DNA of 64,000 nt from Luteipulveratus flavus (GCF_029439465.1 NZ_JAROAV010000031.1:124001-188000); one strand, 5' to 3'. Counted from the first letter of the stretch, positions 1 to 7,711 are shown. Translations and numbers: made by a program. The notes: generated by a model not told the origin, from the letters alone.

Positions 1-4
1 AGCG

Positions 5-658
5 ATGACTGACGAGTCCGTCTCCTCGGAGACACCGAACGACCGGACCACCGACGACGCCACCGTGGATGTCGCGGCCGAGACCCCTGCCGAGCGGGCC
101 GCGCGCTTCGAGCGCGAGGCGATGCCCTTCCTGGACCAGCTGTACAGCGCCGCCCTGCGCACGACGCGCAACCCGAGCGACGCCGAGGACCTGGTGCAGG
201 AGACGTTCGCCAAGGCGTACGCCGCGTTCCACCAGTACAAGCCCGGCACCAACCTCAAGGCCTGGCTGTACCGGATCCTCACGAACACCTACATCAACAC
301 CTACCGCAAGAAGCAGCGGCAGCCGCAGCAGTCCGACTCCTCCGACATCGAGGACTACCAGCTGGCCCGCGCCGAGGCGCACAGCTCCAGCGGGCTGCGC
401 TCGGCCGAGGTCGAGGCTCTGGACCACCTGCCGGACGCCGACGTGAAGCGGGCCCTGCAGCAGCTGCCCGACGACTTCCGGATGGCGGTCTACCTCGCCG
501 ATGTCGAGGGGTTCGCGTACAAGGAGATCGCCGAGATCATGGAGACTCCGATCGGCACCGTCATGTCGCGGCTGCACCGCGGCCGTCGCCAGCTGCGCGA
601 GCTGCTGACGGACTACGCCCTGGAGCGTGGCTTCATCCGTGAGGGAGCGCCGTCGTGA
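5..658 (+). CDS. sigR: ECF RNA polymerase sigma factor, SigR/SigH type
   Basis: Sigma factor that directs RNA polymerase to thiol-oxidative-stress promoters (GGAAT-N18/19-GTT). Region 2 spans about residues 41-103 (core motif [10 protein letters not shown]) and region 4 about 147-201 (helix-turn-helix [23 protein letters not shown]). The stop overlaps the start of a ZAS anti-sigma factor by 4 nt, the standard sigR-rsrA arrangement. The ATG lies 5 bases from the window edge. Some SigR proteins also have a longer isoform from an upstream start, so the true N-terminus cannot be judged here. The acidic, Thr-rich first 30 residues are not part of the conserved fold. Confidence 0.93.
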   Translation: MTDESVSSETPNDRTTDDATVDVAAETPAERAARFEREAMPFLDQLYSAALRTTRNPSDAEDLVQETFAKAYAAFHQYKPGTNLKAWLYRILTNTYINTYRKKQRQPQQSDSSDIEDYQLARAEAHSSSGLRSAEVEALDHLPDADVKRALQQLPDDFRMAVYLADVEGFAYKEIAEIMETPIGTVMSRLHRGRRQLRELLTDYALERGFIREGAPS

Positions 659-915
659 CCAAGCCCGAGTGCCAGGCCGTCATGGAGCAGATCTACGCCT
701 ACCTGGACGGCGAGCTCGACCGCGCGTCGCAGGAGCGGCTCAAGCACCACCTGCTGGAGTGCCCGCCTTGCGTGGATGAGTACGAGCGGGACCTGCTGCT
801 GAAGTCGCTGCTGCAGCGCTCCTGCGCGTGCGAGGAGGCGCCCACCGCGCTGCGCGCCCAGATCATGACGCGCATCTCCATCACCGTCACGAGCGTGCAG
901 GTCGAGCGCGACTGA
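655..915 (+). CDS. rsrA: Zinc-binding anti-sigma factor RsrA (ZAS family)
   Basis: Cytoplasmic redox-sensitive anti-sigma factor predicted to hold SigR inactive until its zinc-site thiols are oxidised. The 86-residue protein has the ZAS signature H32-x3-C36-x2-C39 plus C6, and the C6-to-H32 spacing of 26 matches the family. Further cysteines C57 and C59 lie near the C-terminus. It starts with GTG inside the sigR stop region (GTGA overlap), so translation is coupled and stoichiometry controlled. Family assignment rests on motif and context and is secure. Confidence 0.92.
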   Translation: MTKPECQAVMEQIYAYLDGELDRASQERLKHHLLECPPCVDEYERDLLLKSLLQRSCACEEAPTALRAQIMTRISITVTSVQVERD

Positions 916-935
916 CCACACGCGTACCAACAACG

Positions 936-970
936 CAGCCCCCGCAGGTGCCGATGCACCTCGGGGGCTG
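936..970. terminator. Bidirectional terminator between rsrA and bL37
   Basis: Near-perfect hairpin: left arm 936-951 (CAGCCCCCGCAGGTGC) pairs with 956-970 around a 4-nt loop with one bulged base. It lies between convergent genes and can serve both. There is no strong U tract, as is common in actinobacteria. Confidence 0.75.
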
Positions 971-1002
971 TGTCGTAGGACAGCCGGTCGCCGGCCGCCT
1001 GC

Positions 1003-1077
1003 TCAAGCGTTGGGCTTCTTGCCGTGGTTCGAGGCCTTGCCCTTGCGCGAGCGGCGCTTGCGTGCGCGCTTGCTCAT
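1003..1077 (-). CDS. Large ribosomal subunit protein bL37 (24 residues)
   Basis: A very small basic protein, MSKRARKRRSRKGKASNHGK followed by KPNA. Length and sequence match the actinobacterial ribosomal protein bL37 first recognised on mycobacterial ribosomes, with the conserved end NHGK-PNA and Arg/Lys-rich start. An AGGGAG Shine-Dalgarno lies about 8 nt before the ATG. It is convergent with sigR-rsrA. It is short enough for automated callers to miss, but the family resemblance is strong. Confidence 0.85.
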   Translation of the reverse strand: MSKRARKRRSRKGKASNHGKKPNA

Positions 1078-1243
1078 GTGATGCTCCCTGCTTGGTGGAA
1101 CCCCGGACAGGCCAGGGCGAACCGAGGTAGTGTCCCACAGGTCGCGCGGTGGAGGACAACTGCGCACCTGAGAGATTCCTGGCGACTTCTAGGGCGTCCA
1201 GGTAAAGTAGTCGTATGTCTCGTCATGGGTCGGCGAGACCACG

Positions 1244-1267
1244 AGGCCACGTCCCCCCGCGTGGCCT
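1244..1267. promoter_or_regulatory. Hairpin immediately upstream of the small ORF ribosome-binding site
   Basis: Perfect 8-bp stem AGGCCACG (1244-1251) / CGTGGCCT (1260-1267) with the C-rich loop TCCCCCCG. It ends directly against the Shine-Dalgarno GGAGGAGG (1268-1275), so it could modulate translation of the 28-codon ORF or act as an attenuator. A second short hairpin (CGAGGC-CGC-GCCTCG, 1372-1386) precedes the next gene. No convincing -10/-35 pair was found in the stretch 1078-1243. Confidence 0.45.
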
Positions 1268-1281
1268 GGAGGAGGAACGTC

Positions 1282-1368
1282 ATGTGGTCGCTTCTGGCGT
1301 CAATGCTCGGCATGCACAACGGTCACGTCCAGCAGTTGTCCCAGGGCACCGTTAGCTGGGAGCCGTAA
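1282..1368 (+). CDS. Possible small peptide upstream of the HD-GYP genes
   Basis: A 28-codon ORF starting MWSLLASMLGMHNGHVQQLS and ending GTVSWEP, TAA stop. A strong Shine-Dalgarno (GGAGGAGG, 1268-1275) is placed 6 nt before the ATG, the best evidence that it is translated. The N-terminal third is hydrophobic and the rest polar, with no basic signal-peptide start. I do not recognise a family. It ends 49 nt before the ATT start proposed for the HD-GYP gene, and the two initiation regions share the string GGAGGAACG. It could be a leader peptide controlling the downstream genes, a signalling peptide, or fortuitous. Confidence 0.4.
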   Translation: MWSLLASMLGMHNGHVQQLSQGTVSWEP

Positions 1369-1403
1369 ACGCGAGGCCGCGCCTCGGTGTCCGCATCTCT
1401 GCT

Positions 1404-1420
1404 GGGGAGGAACGGCCATT
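1404..1420 (+). promoter_or_regulatory. Ribosome-binding site and ATT start deciding the HD-GYP N-terminus
   Basis: GGGGAGG (1404-1410) is followed after exactly 7 nt by ATT at 1418. No ATG, GTG or TTG occurs in frame between here and the ATG at 1544, which would delete the first membrane helix. The extended reading frame starts [M]KPTSVWLYVFALTACLVAG, a typical membrane anchor. Confidence 0.6.
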
Positions 1421-2767
1421 AAACCCACCTCTGTATGGCTTTATGTTTTTGCGCTGACCGCGTGTCTTGTTGCCGGAATTGTCGGATCGATCATCGGCAC
1501 CGATCAGCGGCTAGACTTTGGTGCGGTTCTTGCGCTGACTTTCATGGGCATGTGTGGAGAATTGTTGAGGGCGCGTCAAGTGTCCGGCAACATGGGCGTT
1601 GCACTCACCGCAATCGTTCTTATTGCGGCCGTCGGATTGGTGGGTGCCGTTGGCGCGGCGGTCATCGGATTCGCTACTTCGCTCTTGGCCTTTCGGAAGC
1701 AGCAACGCGTCGGTCGATCATTTAACGCGGTACAGTCCGGGCTCATTGGATTAACCGGTGGATTCTGCTATTTTGCATTCGGCGGTCAGTCCCCCGGGGC
1801 GATAGATCCAGGTCCGGCTGGAATTTCCATTAGGATGTTGGCGCCCATGGTTGGGGCGGCTGGCATCATGCTTTTGGTCAACGCGATGCTCCTCGGCGGC
1901 GTCCTGCGGATCACGACACAGGCACTTCTCCGCGTGGCGATCTTGGATGTTGTGCGCGCCGGCGGTCTCACCTATATCGGCCATGGCTTGGTAGCCTTTC
2001 TATTTGCGTTCTTATGGCAGATAGACGGGCTCGGCCCTGTCTCGATCGTCTTGGTGGTTGCGCCGCTGCTACTAGCGCAATGGTCCATCCAGCAAATGCT
2101 CGCTGAGGAGGATGCGCGGCTGCGAACCACGCGTACGCTGGTAGCCGCCGTCGAAGCGCGCCACCCGTCCATCAAGGGTACGAGTAGCGCGGTGGCGAGT
2201 ATCGCTGCACTGATTGGTGAAGAGCGTAAGTTGCGACCAAAACAACTTGATGCGCTTAAATTTGCCGCAGTTCTTCACGATATCGGTCTTGTCGCGCCAG
2301 CACTACAGCAGAGCCGTATTGACGGTCGTTTGACTGCCGCCGATCTCAGGCAGATTCGCTCTCACCCAGATCGCGGGGTCGCGATGATCGAGGACATCGA
2401 CTTCTTGAAAGAGAGCGTCGCTGCAATTCGCCACCATCACGAGAGGTGGGATGGGCGCGGCTATCCAGATGGCTTAGCCGGTTCGGCTATCCCGTTGCTC
2501 GCCCGGATTATCGCTGTTGGTGACACGTACGTAGCTGTGAGGCGAGGGCGAGCGGACGTAACTATAGACGAAACGTTGCGGATTCTACGGGCGCGCAGCG
2601 GCACACATCTCGACCCATCGCTTGTCGAATCTCTCGGCCGTATCGCTGATCGAGGTCGTATCGAGCGGAAGAGCTTTGGTCTGTCGCAAGCGGTAGCCCC
2701 TGATCACAATGATCCTGGAGTAAGTGACTTGATCACCTCAGGTCATGTCGCTGTGACGGTACGGTGA
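1418..2767 (+). CDS. Membrane HD-GYP-type phosphodiesterase-like protein (probable ATT start)
   Basis: About six hydrophobic segments fill the first 230 residues, followed by a cytoplasmic HD-GYP domain, a family that hydrolyses cyclic di-GMP. Counting from the ATT at 1418 (449 residues), HD is at 287-288, the HHHE cluster at 339-342 and the signature DGRGYP at 345-350. The first metal histidine of the usual GHS motif is replaced by Thr (KGTSSAV), so activity may be altered. The neighbour downstream, a paralogue of 450 residues, overlaps by 4 nt; the matching length supports the extended start. The conservative alternative is ATG at 1544 (407 residues). GC content and codon use are visibly less GC-biased than in flanking genes, suggesting transfer or relaxed selection. 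Confidence 0.75.
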   Translation: MKPTSVWLYVFALTACLVAGIVGSIIGTDQRLDFGAVLALTFMGMCGELLRARQVSGNMGVALTAIVLIAAVGLVGAVGAAVIGFATSLLAFRKQQRVGRSFNAVQSGLIGLTGGFCYFAFGGQSPGAIDPGPAGISIRMLAPMVGAAGIMLLVNAMLLGGVLRITTQALLRVAILDVVRAGGLTYIGHGLVAFLFAFLWQIDGLGPVSIVLVVAPLLLAQWSIQQMLAEEDARLRTTRTLVAAVEARHPSIKGTSSAVASIAALIGEERKLRPKQLDALKFAAVLHDIGLVAPALQQSRIDGRLTAADLRQIRSHPDRGVAMIEDIDFLKESVAAIRHHHERWDGRGYPDGLAGSAIPLLARIIAVGDTYVAVRRGRADVTIDETLRILRARSGTHLDPSLVESLGRIADRGRIERKSFGLSQAVAPDHNDPGVSDLITSGHVAVTVR

Positions 2768-4116
2768 TCAGCGTCAGCGATCGCGCCGCAGGGAGAATTG
2801 CCGATCTGTGGGCGACTTCCTCAGCCGCCGTAGTGATCAGTGCAAGCGTCTTGGCGCTCGTGAGCGGCCCAACACGTACTACGAGCGGTGAAGTAGTTGT
2901 CTGTCTGTGCTTCTTCTTGCTTATGTATATTGGCGAATTACTCCGTCTCGGTGGCCTCGGACAGCGAGGCTTGTCACCTGTAGCGGTCGCCGGAGCAGTC
3001 GGACTAGCTTTCTCCACTAAACTGCCGAACGACGAACGTCTTACTTGCGGAGTCGCCACTGTCGTCGTCCTGACTACCGCCGCTCTCGTTGGAGGAGTAG
3101 CGACGCTATGGATTCGAGACCGACAGGAGGTCGACGTTCCCGCTTATGCAATTAGAATCTTGTACATAGCGCTAATTGCTTTCCTCTTTAGACAAGCTGA
3201 GTTCGCGACACAGGGAACTATGGCGAGTGAAACTGATAAGTGGGAATCATCGCGGTGGAAAGTTGCGTTAGCGATGCTGTGCATCGCAGGAGTTGGACAT
3301 GTCGCAGAGACTTTGATGCAAGTTGCTTTACGGGTTGCTCGGAGTGGCCGCGGCCTATGGCGCATCTGTCGCGAAGACTTGATTGAGATGGTACCGGCGT
3401 CACTCGCCGCTGTTTCGACCGGCACGGTGGTCGCCCTAGGTATCAAACACCTTGGCGTCCTTGCATTGCCGCTGTTCATGGTCCCTCTAGTCCTGATGAG
3501 GTTTGCGATGCAGCGGCAGCAGCGAACCCAGACCGCTCGACGACAAGCGGTCGCTGCCTTATCGAGACTTACTGATCTCGCGGGCTATACAAATCAGGAA
3601 CATGCCCAGCGAGTCTCCAGATTGGCGGCACTGGTAGGTCGCTTTATGCAGCTTTCCGACCAGCAAGTGGCCGACCTCGAAAGTGCTGCCTTGTTGCACG
3701 ACATTGGCCAGGTCTCTTTGGGGGAACCGATTCCGGCCGGCGCTACCGTCGATGCTGCTCCGCGTGATCAACAACGCATTGCTGATGAGGGTGCGGAAAT
3801 TGTAAGTCGTACCGGTGCGTCGGAGAGTGTCGTCGAGGTGGTGCGTCAACAAGCAGTTCCATTTCGGCGCCTGATCGAGGAGGGAGAGCCGCTTACGTTG
3901 TCGGCCCGCATCTTGAAGGTCTGCAATGCCTATGACGATTTCAGCAGCGGAAACGGAAGTAAACGCAACCAAGCCTTGCTTCGCCTTCGCCTCGGCCTAG
4001 GTTACGAGTACGACCCAGAGGTTGTCGAGGTGCTTGCCCGCGTGACGGGGGGCGGAAGCGAGCCGCCACTGGCGAGCAGTGCGGGTTCAGACACCGTGAG
4101 CCGAGCAATCTGGTAG
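2764..4116 (+). CDS. Membrane protein with degenerate HD-GYP domain
   Basis: Paralogue of the preceding gene: a multi-helix N-terminal membrane region (about residues 15-245) carrying the shared motif IGELLR near residue 57, then an HD domain. It keeps the first histidine (EHAQRVSRLA, H280) and HD at 312-313. The HHE/GYP segment is gone (VRQQAVPF instead of HHExxDGxGYP), and the later metal Asp is Asn (VCNAYDDF). Hydrolysis is therefore unlikely; a regulatory or partner role is my inference. GTG start within a GTGA overlap with the upstream gene. The coding sequence is AT-richer than the genome around it. Confidence 0.75.
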   Translation: MISVSDRAAGRIADLWATSSAAVVISASVLALVSGPTRTTSGEVVVCLCFFLLMYIGELLRLGGLGQRGLSPVAVAGAVGLAFSTKLPNDERLTCGVATVVVLTTAALVGGVATLWIRDRQEVDVPAYAIRILYIALIAFLFRQAEFATQGTMASETDKWESSRWKVALAMLCIAGVGHVAETLMQVALRVARSGRGLWRICREDLIEMVPASLAAVSTGTVVALGIKHLGVLALPLFMVPLVLMRFAMQRQQRTQTARRQAVAALSRLTDLAGYTNQEHAQRVSRLAALVGRFMQLSDQQVADLESAALLHDIGQVSLGEPIPAGATVDAAPRDQQRIADEGAEIVSRTGASESVVEVVRQQAVPFRRLIEEGEPLTLSARILKVCNAYDDFSSGNGSKRNQALLRLRLGLGYEYDPEVVEVLARVTGGGSEPPLASSAGSDTVSRAIW

Positions 4117-4209
4117 GAATTTCTAGTACCATTGTTGCCGGCGCGCCGGGGCATGTGATGGAGGAACTGGGACGGTTCTACTGTGCCGCGCTGCCCGCCA
4201 GCACGGCAC

Positions 4210-4391
4210 AATCAAAAGATGCGAATGCTGCATCTGATGGCGTACGGCCCGACGGACGAGAAGATCGAGCGGAACTGAAAGTGACCAGCCGGACAATCCG
4301 CACCCACGTGGTGGCGCTGTACATGATGTTTGAGGTGAAGAGCGGGTTCGACCTCGGGGCCGCCTACTCCAGGTGGAGATCGGGCCAGTGA
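4210..4391 (+). pseudogene. Broken remnant of a LuxR-type regulator
   Basis: The DNA matches the C-terminal DNA-binding end of the two genes downstream. One frame reads KMRMLHLMAYGPTDEKIERN then TGA (4276-4278). The next frame continues ELKVTSRTIRTHVVALYMMF through to AAYSRWRSGQ and TGA at 4389-4391. Compared with the intact copy, one base is missing near 4265-4274. The whole N-terminal sensor half is also absent, because the HD-GYP gene stops only about 100 nt upstream. The stop overlaps the start of the next gene (TGATG), preserving the coupled layout of the array. Confidence 0.8.
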
Positions 4392-5158
4392 TGGCCAGCC
4401 CGATTGAGGCCCTGCGCGCGATCACTGCGCGGGCCGCGAGTACAGGTAGCGTCGACACAACCGAATGGCTCGATGACTGGCGTAAGCGGCCACGATCGCT
4501 CGCCGAAGCGCCGGGGATCGAGGCGGCCTGGGTTGGATGGGGTGAAGCCCGCGACGGTTTGCTTGAACTTGAGCCGTCATGCCGTCACACGGTGCGAGGA
4601 GTGGCACCGCACGTGGTCGAGAGCAATGACGATGGTCGGGGCGTGGCGGCGCACCGGCGCTCGGCAGATCGAGGCATCCGCGCGACCAACCTCCGCCGAG
4701 GCATCGCGCCCGCAGTGATTTGTACGAGCGGATGTCCCTGCACGAATCTGCCGCCAAGCTACTTCGGCGAGAAGGTGGACATCGAGTTGCACGCCTTCCT
4801 CGTCGACGAGCGGATTGCGATCGTCGGTGTACCTCAGGCGCGGGCGCCCGAGATGCATCATCTCCTAACCGTCGACCGGCGTGTGATCGCCAACGTCCAG
4901 ACCTACATCGACAGCATCGCGTTCACCAGCCGGCCGGTGCTGCCGAGGGACCGGCGTCGGAACCTGCGGCCGACGTTGCGGCAGTTGCGGATCTTGCACC
5001 TGATGTCGTACGGGCTGACGGACGAGAAAATCGCGGCCGAGCTGAAGGTCACCAGCCGCACCGTTCGCAACGACGTCAGGAGTCTGTACGTGATGTTTGA
5101 GGTGCAGAGCCGGTTCGAGCTAGGCGCGGCGTACACGCGCTGGGTGGCTGGCGGATGA
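4391..5158 (+). CDS. LuxR-type HTH regulator, copy 1
   Basis: 255-residue putative DNA-binding regulator. The last 65 residues form a LuxR/GerE helix-turn-helix (LHLMSYGLTDEKIAAELKVT, then SRTVRNDV). The N-terminal 175 residues are divergent; patches such as ADRGIR and HAFLVDERIAIV resemble the TrmB/phospholipase-D-like sensor region of some actinobacterial LuxR proteins, a tentative comparison. A Cys pair (TSGCPC) is shared in position with copy 2 (SSCPC). I chose ATG 4391, overlapping the pseudogene stop, over ATG 4373, because the upstream residues derive from the pseudogene's other frame. It overlaps the next gene by 4 nt. Probably a partner of the HD-GYP membrane proteins, by context only. 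Confidence 0.75.
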   Translation: MASPIEALRAITARAASTGSVDTTEWLDDWRKRPRSLAEAPGIEAAWVGWGEARDGLLELEPSCRHTVRGVAPHVVESNDDGRGVAAHRRSADRGIRATNLRRGIAPAVICTSGCPCTNLPPSYFGEKVDIELHAFLVDERIAIVGVPQARAPEMHHLLTVDRRVIANVQTYIDSIAFTSRPVLPRDRRRNLRPTLRQLRILHLMSYGLTDEKIAAELKVTSRTVRNDVRSLYVMFEVQSRFELGAAYTRWVAGG

Positions 5159-5934
5159 CGAACGGATCTGGCGAGGCACACGCCTCGTCCGCGCTGGCAC
5201 TCCTACGGTCCATCAGTGCGCGGGCATCGCGCGGCAAGCACGACGTGATGACGCCCGATGTACAGCAGGTGCTGCAACGCCGCGACGTAGTCCACGAACC
5301 CGGCATCGCGGACGTGTGGCTCGGCGATGCCGAGCACAACAGTGGGATGGCTCGGCTCGAGGCGTCCTGCAGGCACTCGCTCGACTCCGCGCGGGACGGC
5401 GCGTACGTCGTGATGGACGACGGACTTCGGGTGCTGCATGAGCGGTCGGCGCGCAGGGGCATCAGAAGTCGCGTGGTGGTACGAACCGCCCGATCCGCGG
5501 TGGTGTGTGCGTCGAGTTCCTGTCCATGCCAAGGCAGCTTCCTGGGTGAGAGCACGCCTGTTACGCCCATCAGCTTCCATCTCGTCGACGATCGGATCGC
5601 TCGGATCAAGACCAGCACGTCTGAACTCCCGGCCTCCGTGCTCGTGACTGACCACGTCGTCCTGTCCAACCTTCGGCAGGTGTTCAAGGGGATCATGCCG
5701 GTGAGCAAGCCGGTGCTGCCGAGGGATCGGCGTAGGGACCTGCGGCCGACGTTGCGGCAGCTGCGGATCCTGCACCTCATGTCCTACGGGCTGACGGACG
5801 AGAAGATCGCCGCCGAGCTGAAGGTCACCAGTCGGACGGTCCGCAACGACGTGGCTGGACTCAACGCGATGTTCGAGGTGCAGAGCCGGTTCGAGCTCGG
5901 CGCTGCGTACTCGCGGTGGATGGCGGGCCACTGA
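5155..5934 (+). CDS. LuxR-type HTH regulator, copy 2
   Basis: 259-residue paralogue of the preceding gene, starting in its ATGA overlap. The last 75 residues, from KPVLPRDRRRDLRPTLRQLR onward, are almost identical to copy 1, and the DNA is nearly so. The sensor halves are only distantly alike (shared LE-SCRH, ARRGIR, CPC, DDRIARI). This implies the two proteins read the same DNA site but different inputs, or recent gene conversion of the 3' ends. No membrane segment is present. It ends 16 nt before a strong hairpin shared with the convergent transporter gene. Confidence 0.75.
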   Translation: MTNGSGEAHASSALALLRSISARASRGKHDVMTPDVQQVLQRRDVVHEPGIADVWLGDAEHNSGMARLEASCRHSLDSARDGAYVVMDDGLRVLHERSARRGIRSRVVVRTARSAVVCASSSCPCQGSFLGESTPVTPISFHLVDDRIARIKTSTSELPASVLVTDHVVLSNLRQVFKGIMPVSKPVLPRDRRRDLRPTLRQLRILHLMSYGLTDEKIAAELKVTSRTVRNDVAGLNAMFEVQSRFELGAAYSRWMAGH

Positions 5935-5949
5935 TCGCGGACATCGCGA

Positions 5950-5985
5950 AGGGCGGCCACCCGGCGTACACCGGACGACCGCCCT
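5950..5985. terminator. Bidirectional terminator between LuxR copy 2 and the symporter gene
   Basis: GC-rich imperfect hairpin with outer arms GGGCGG (5951-5956) and CCGCCC (5979-5984) and a further inner stem, in the 64-nt gap between convergent genes. Confidence 0.6.
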
Positions 5986-5998
5986 CCGCGGGTAGGAC

Positions 5999-7711
5999 TC
6001 AGGCCTTACCCGGCGAGGCCTCCACGTCGTCGTACGGGTCGGCGTCGTACGCCTGCACGCGCGGGTCGTCGGAGTCGACGAAGTAGTCCGCCTTCGCCGT
6101 CTCGTCGACGCCCTCGGGCACCTTCGCAGCGCGCAGCACGAGCGTGAGGACGACCGCGATCAGGACGTTGAGCACGAACGCCGTGAGGGCGATGTAACCC
6201 AGCTTGCCGATCACCGGGATCGTGTCGAGCGAGCCGCCGAAGTGCTTGGTGGCGGGGCTCTTGATGCCGTACGCCTGCCACGTGCCGTAGATCATCGCGA
6301 CGGCCCAGCCGGCCAGCAGTGCCCACCGGTGCAGCCAGCGCGTGTAGAGGCCGACGACGATCGCGGGGAACGTCTGCAGGATCCAGATGCCGCCCAGCAG
6401 CTGGAAGTTGATCGCGTTCTGCTTGTCCATCGTGAAGACGAACACCAGCGCGAACAGCTTCACCACCAGCGAGGTGATCTTGGAGACCTTCGCCTCCTCG
6501 GCGACGGTCGCGTGGGGACGGATCCACTCCTTGTAGATGTTGCGCGTGAACGTGTTCGCCGCCGCGATCGACATGATCGCCGCCGGCACGAGGGCACCGA
6601 TCGCGATCGCCGCGAACGCCACCCCGGCGAACCAGTCGGGGAACTGGTCCTCGAACAGCTGCGGGACGACCAGCTGGGCGTTGGGCTTGCCGTCCAGGCC
6701 GATCGGCTTCGTACCGGCCGCGATGGCGACCCAGCCGAGCAGCGCCAGCAGCGCGAGCACGAACGAGTACGCCGGCAGGATGGAGGCGTTGCGGCGGATC
6801 GTCGAACGGTTCTTGGACGAGAGCACCGCGGTGATCGAGTGCGGGTACATGAACAGTGCCATCGCCGACCCGAACGCCAGCGTCACGTACGCCCACTGCG
6901 CCTTCGGGCCCACGGTGTCCACGAACGGCGACGCCGGCCCGTACCCGGGCTTGGACGGCGGAGGCGTCGTCTCGGTCTTGGCGTGCACCGCGTCGAAGAT
7001 GTGGCTCCAGCCACCGACCTTCGAGGGCAGGTAGATGATCGCGACGATGATCACCAGGTAGATCAGGATGTCCTTCACGAACGCGATGACGGCCGGGGCA
7101 CGCAGACCGCTGGAGTAGGTGTACGCCGCGAGCACGCCGAACGCGATCAGCAGGGGCAGGTCCTTGGCCAGCCAGTTGCCGCTGCCACCGATGCCGGCGA
7201 CCTCCAGGACGGCCTGGATACCGACCAGCTGCAGCGCGATGTACGGCATCAGCGCCACGAACCCGGTGACCGAGATCGCGAGCGACAGCGACCGGGAGCC
7301 GTAGCGGCCGCGGACGAAGTCGGCCGACGTGACGTACCCGTGCCGGTGGCTGATCGACCACAGCCGCGACATGAAGAAGAAGATGATCGGGTAGGCGACG
7401 ATCGTGTACGGGACCGCGAAGAAGCCGGCCACGGCACCCGAGGCGAACATGGCGGCAGGAACGGCGACGAACGTGTACGCCGTGTACAGGTCACCGCCCA
7501 GCAGGAACCAGGTGATCCAGGTGCCGAACGAGCGACCACCCAGGCCCCACTCGTCCAGCGACTCCATCGACTCGGCACGCCGCCAGCGCGCTGCCATGAA
7601 GCCCATGACCGTCACGATCAGGAACAGCACGATGAGGACGGTCAGCGCGACGCCGTTGACGCCCGTGCCGGGCGTGGACGGGTTCGGCGCGAACGGAAGC
7701 TGTGCGGGCAT
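5999..7711 (-). CDS. Sodium:solute symporter family, MctP-type monocarboxylate permease
   Basis: 570-residue polytopic inner-membrane protein of the SSS family with about 13 hydrophobic segments. Recognisable pieces are the first-helix region GVALTVLIVLFLIVTVMGFM, then LDEWGLGGRSFGTWITWFLL, and WSISHRHGYVTSADFVRGRY. These resemble MctP permeases that import lactate, pyruvate or acetate; the substrate is inferred from family only. Its ATG overlaps the stop of a DUF3311 gene (ATGA), the usual partner arrangement for this transporter class. A Crp-type palindrome lies upstream of the pair. Confidence 0.85.
   Translation of the reverse strand: MPAQLPFAPNPSTPGTGVNGVALTVLIVLFLIVTVMGFMAARWRRAESMESLDEWGLGGRSFGTWITWFLLGGDLYTAYTFVAVPAAMFASGAVAGFFAVPYTIVAYPIIFFFMSRLWSISHRHGYVTSADFVRGRYGSRSLSLAISVTGFVALMPYIALQLVGIQAVLEVAGIGGSGNWLAKDLPLLIAFGVLAAYTYSSGLRAPAVIAFVKDILIYLVIIVAIIYLPSKVGGWSHIFDAVHAKTETTPPPSKPGYGPASPFVDTVGPKAQWAYVTLAFGSAMALFMYPHSITAVLSSKNRSTIRRNASILPAYSFVLALLALLGWVAIAAGTKPIGLDGKPNAQLVVPQLFEDQFPDWFAGVAFAAIAIGALVPAAIMSIAAANTFTRNIYKEWIRPHATVAEEAKVSKITSLVVKLFALVFVFTMDKQNAINFQLLGGIWILQTFPAIVVGLYTRWLHRWALLAGWAVAMIYGTWQAYGIKSPATKHFGGSLDTIPVIGKLGYIALTAFVLNVLIAVVLTLVLRAAKVPEGVDETAKADYFVDSDDPRVQAYDADPYDDVEASPGKA

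Noticed and set aside
1154-1179. GGAAT on the minus strand upstream of bL37 as a SigR promoter
   Set aside because: GTT follows after only 14 nt; at 18 nt the sequence is TCC, so the consensus fails.
1215-1355. 46-codon ORF in another frame over the small peptide, starting MSRHGSARPRG
   Set aside because: No ribosome-binding site, and it runs through the hairpin and the strong site serving the 28-codon ORF.
4155-4391. 78-codon ORF as an intact small regulator
   Set aside because: Its first half reads the wrong frame of a LuxR-type end; the homologous frame is interrupted by a deletion and TGA, so it is a pseudogene.
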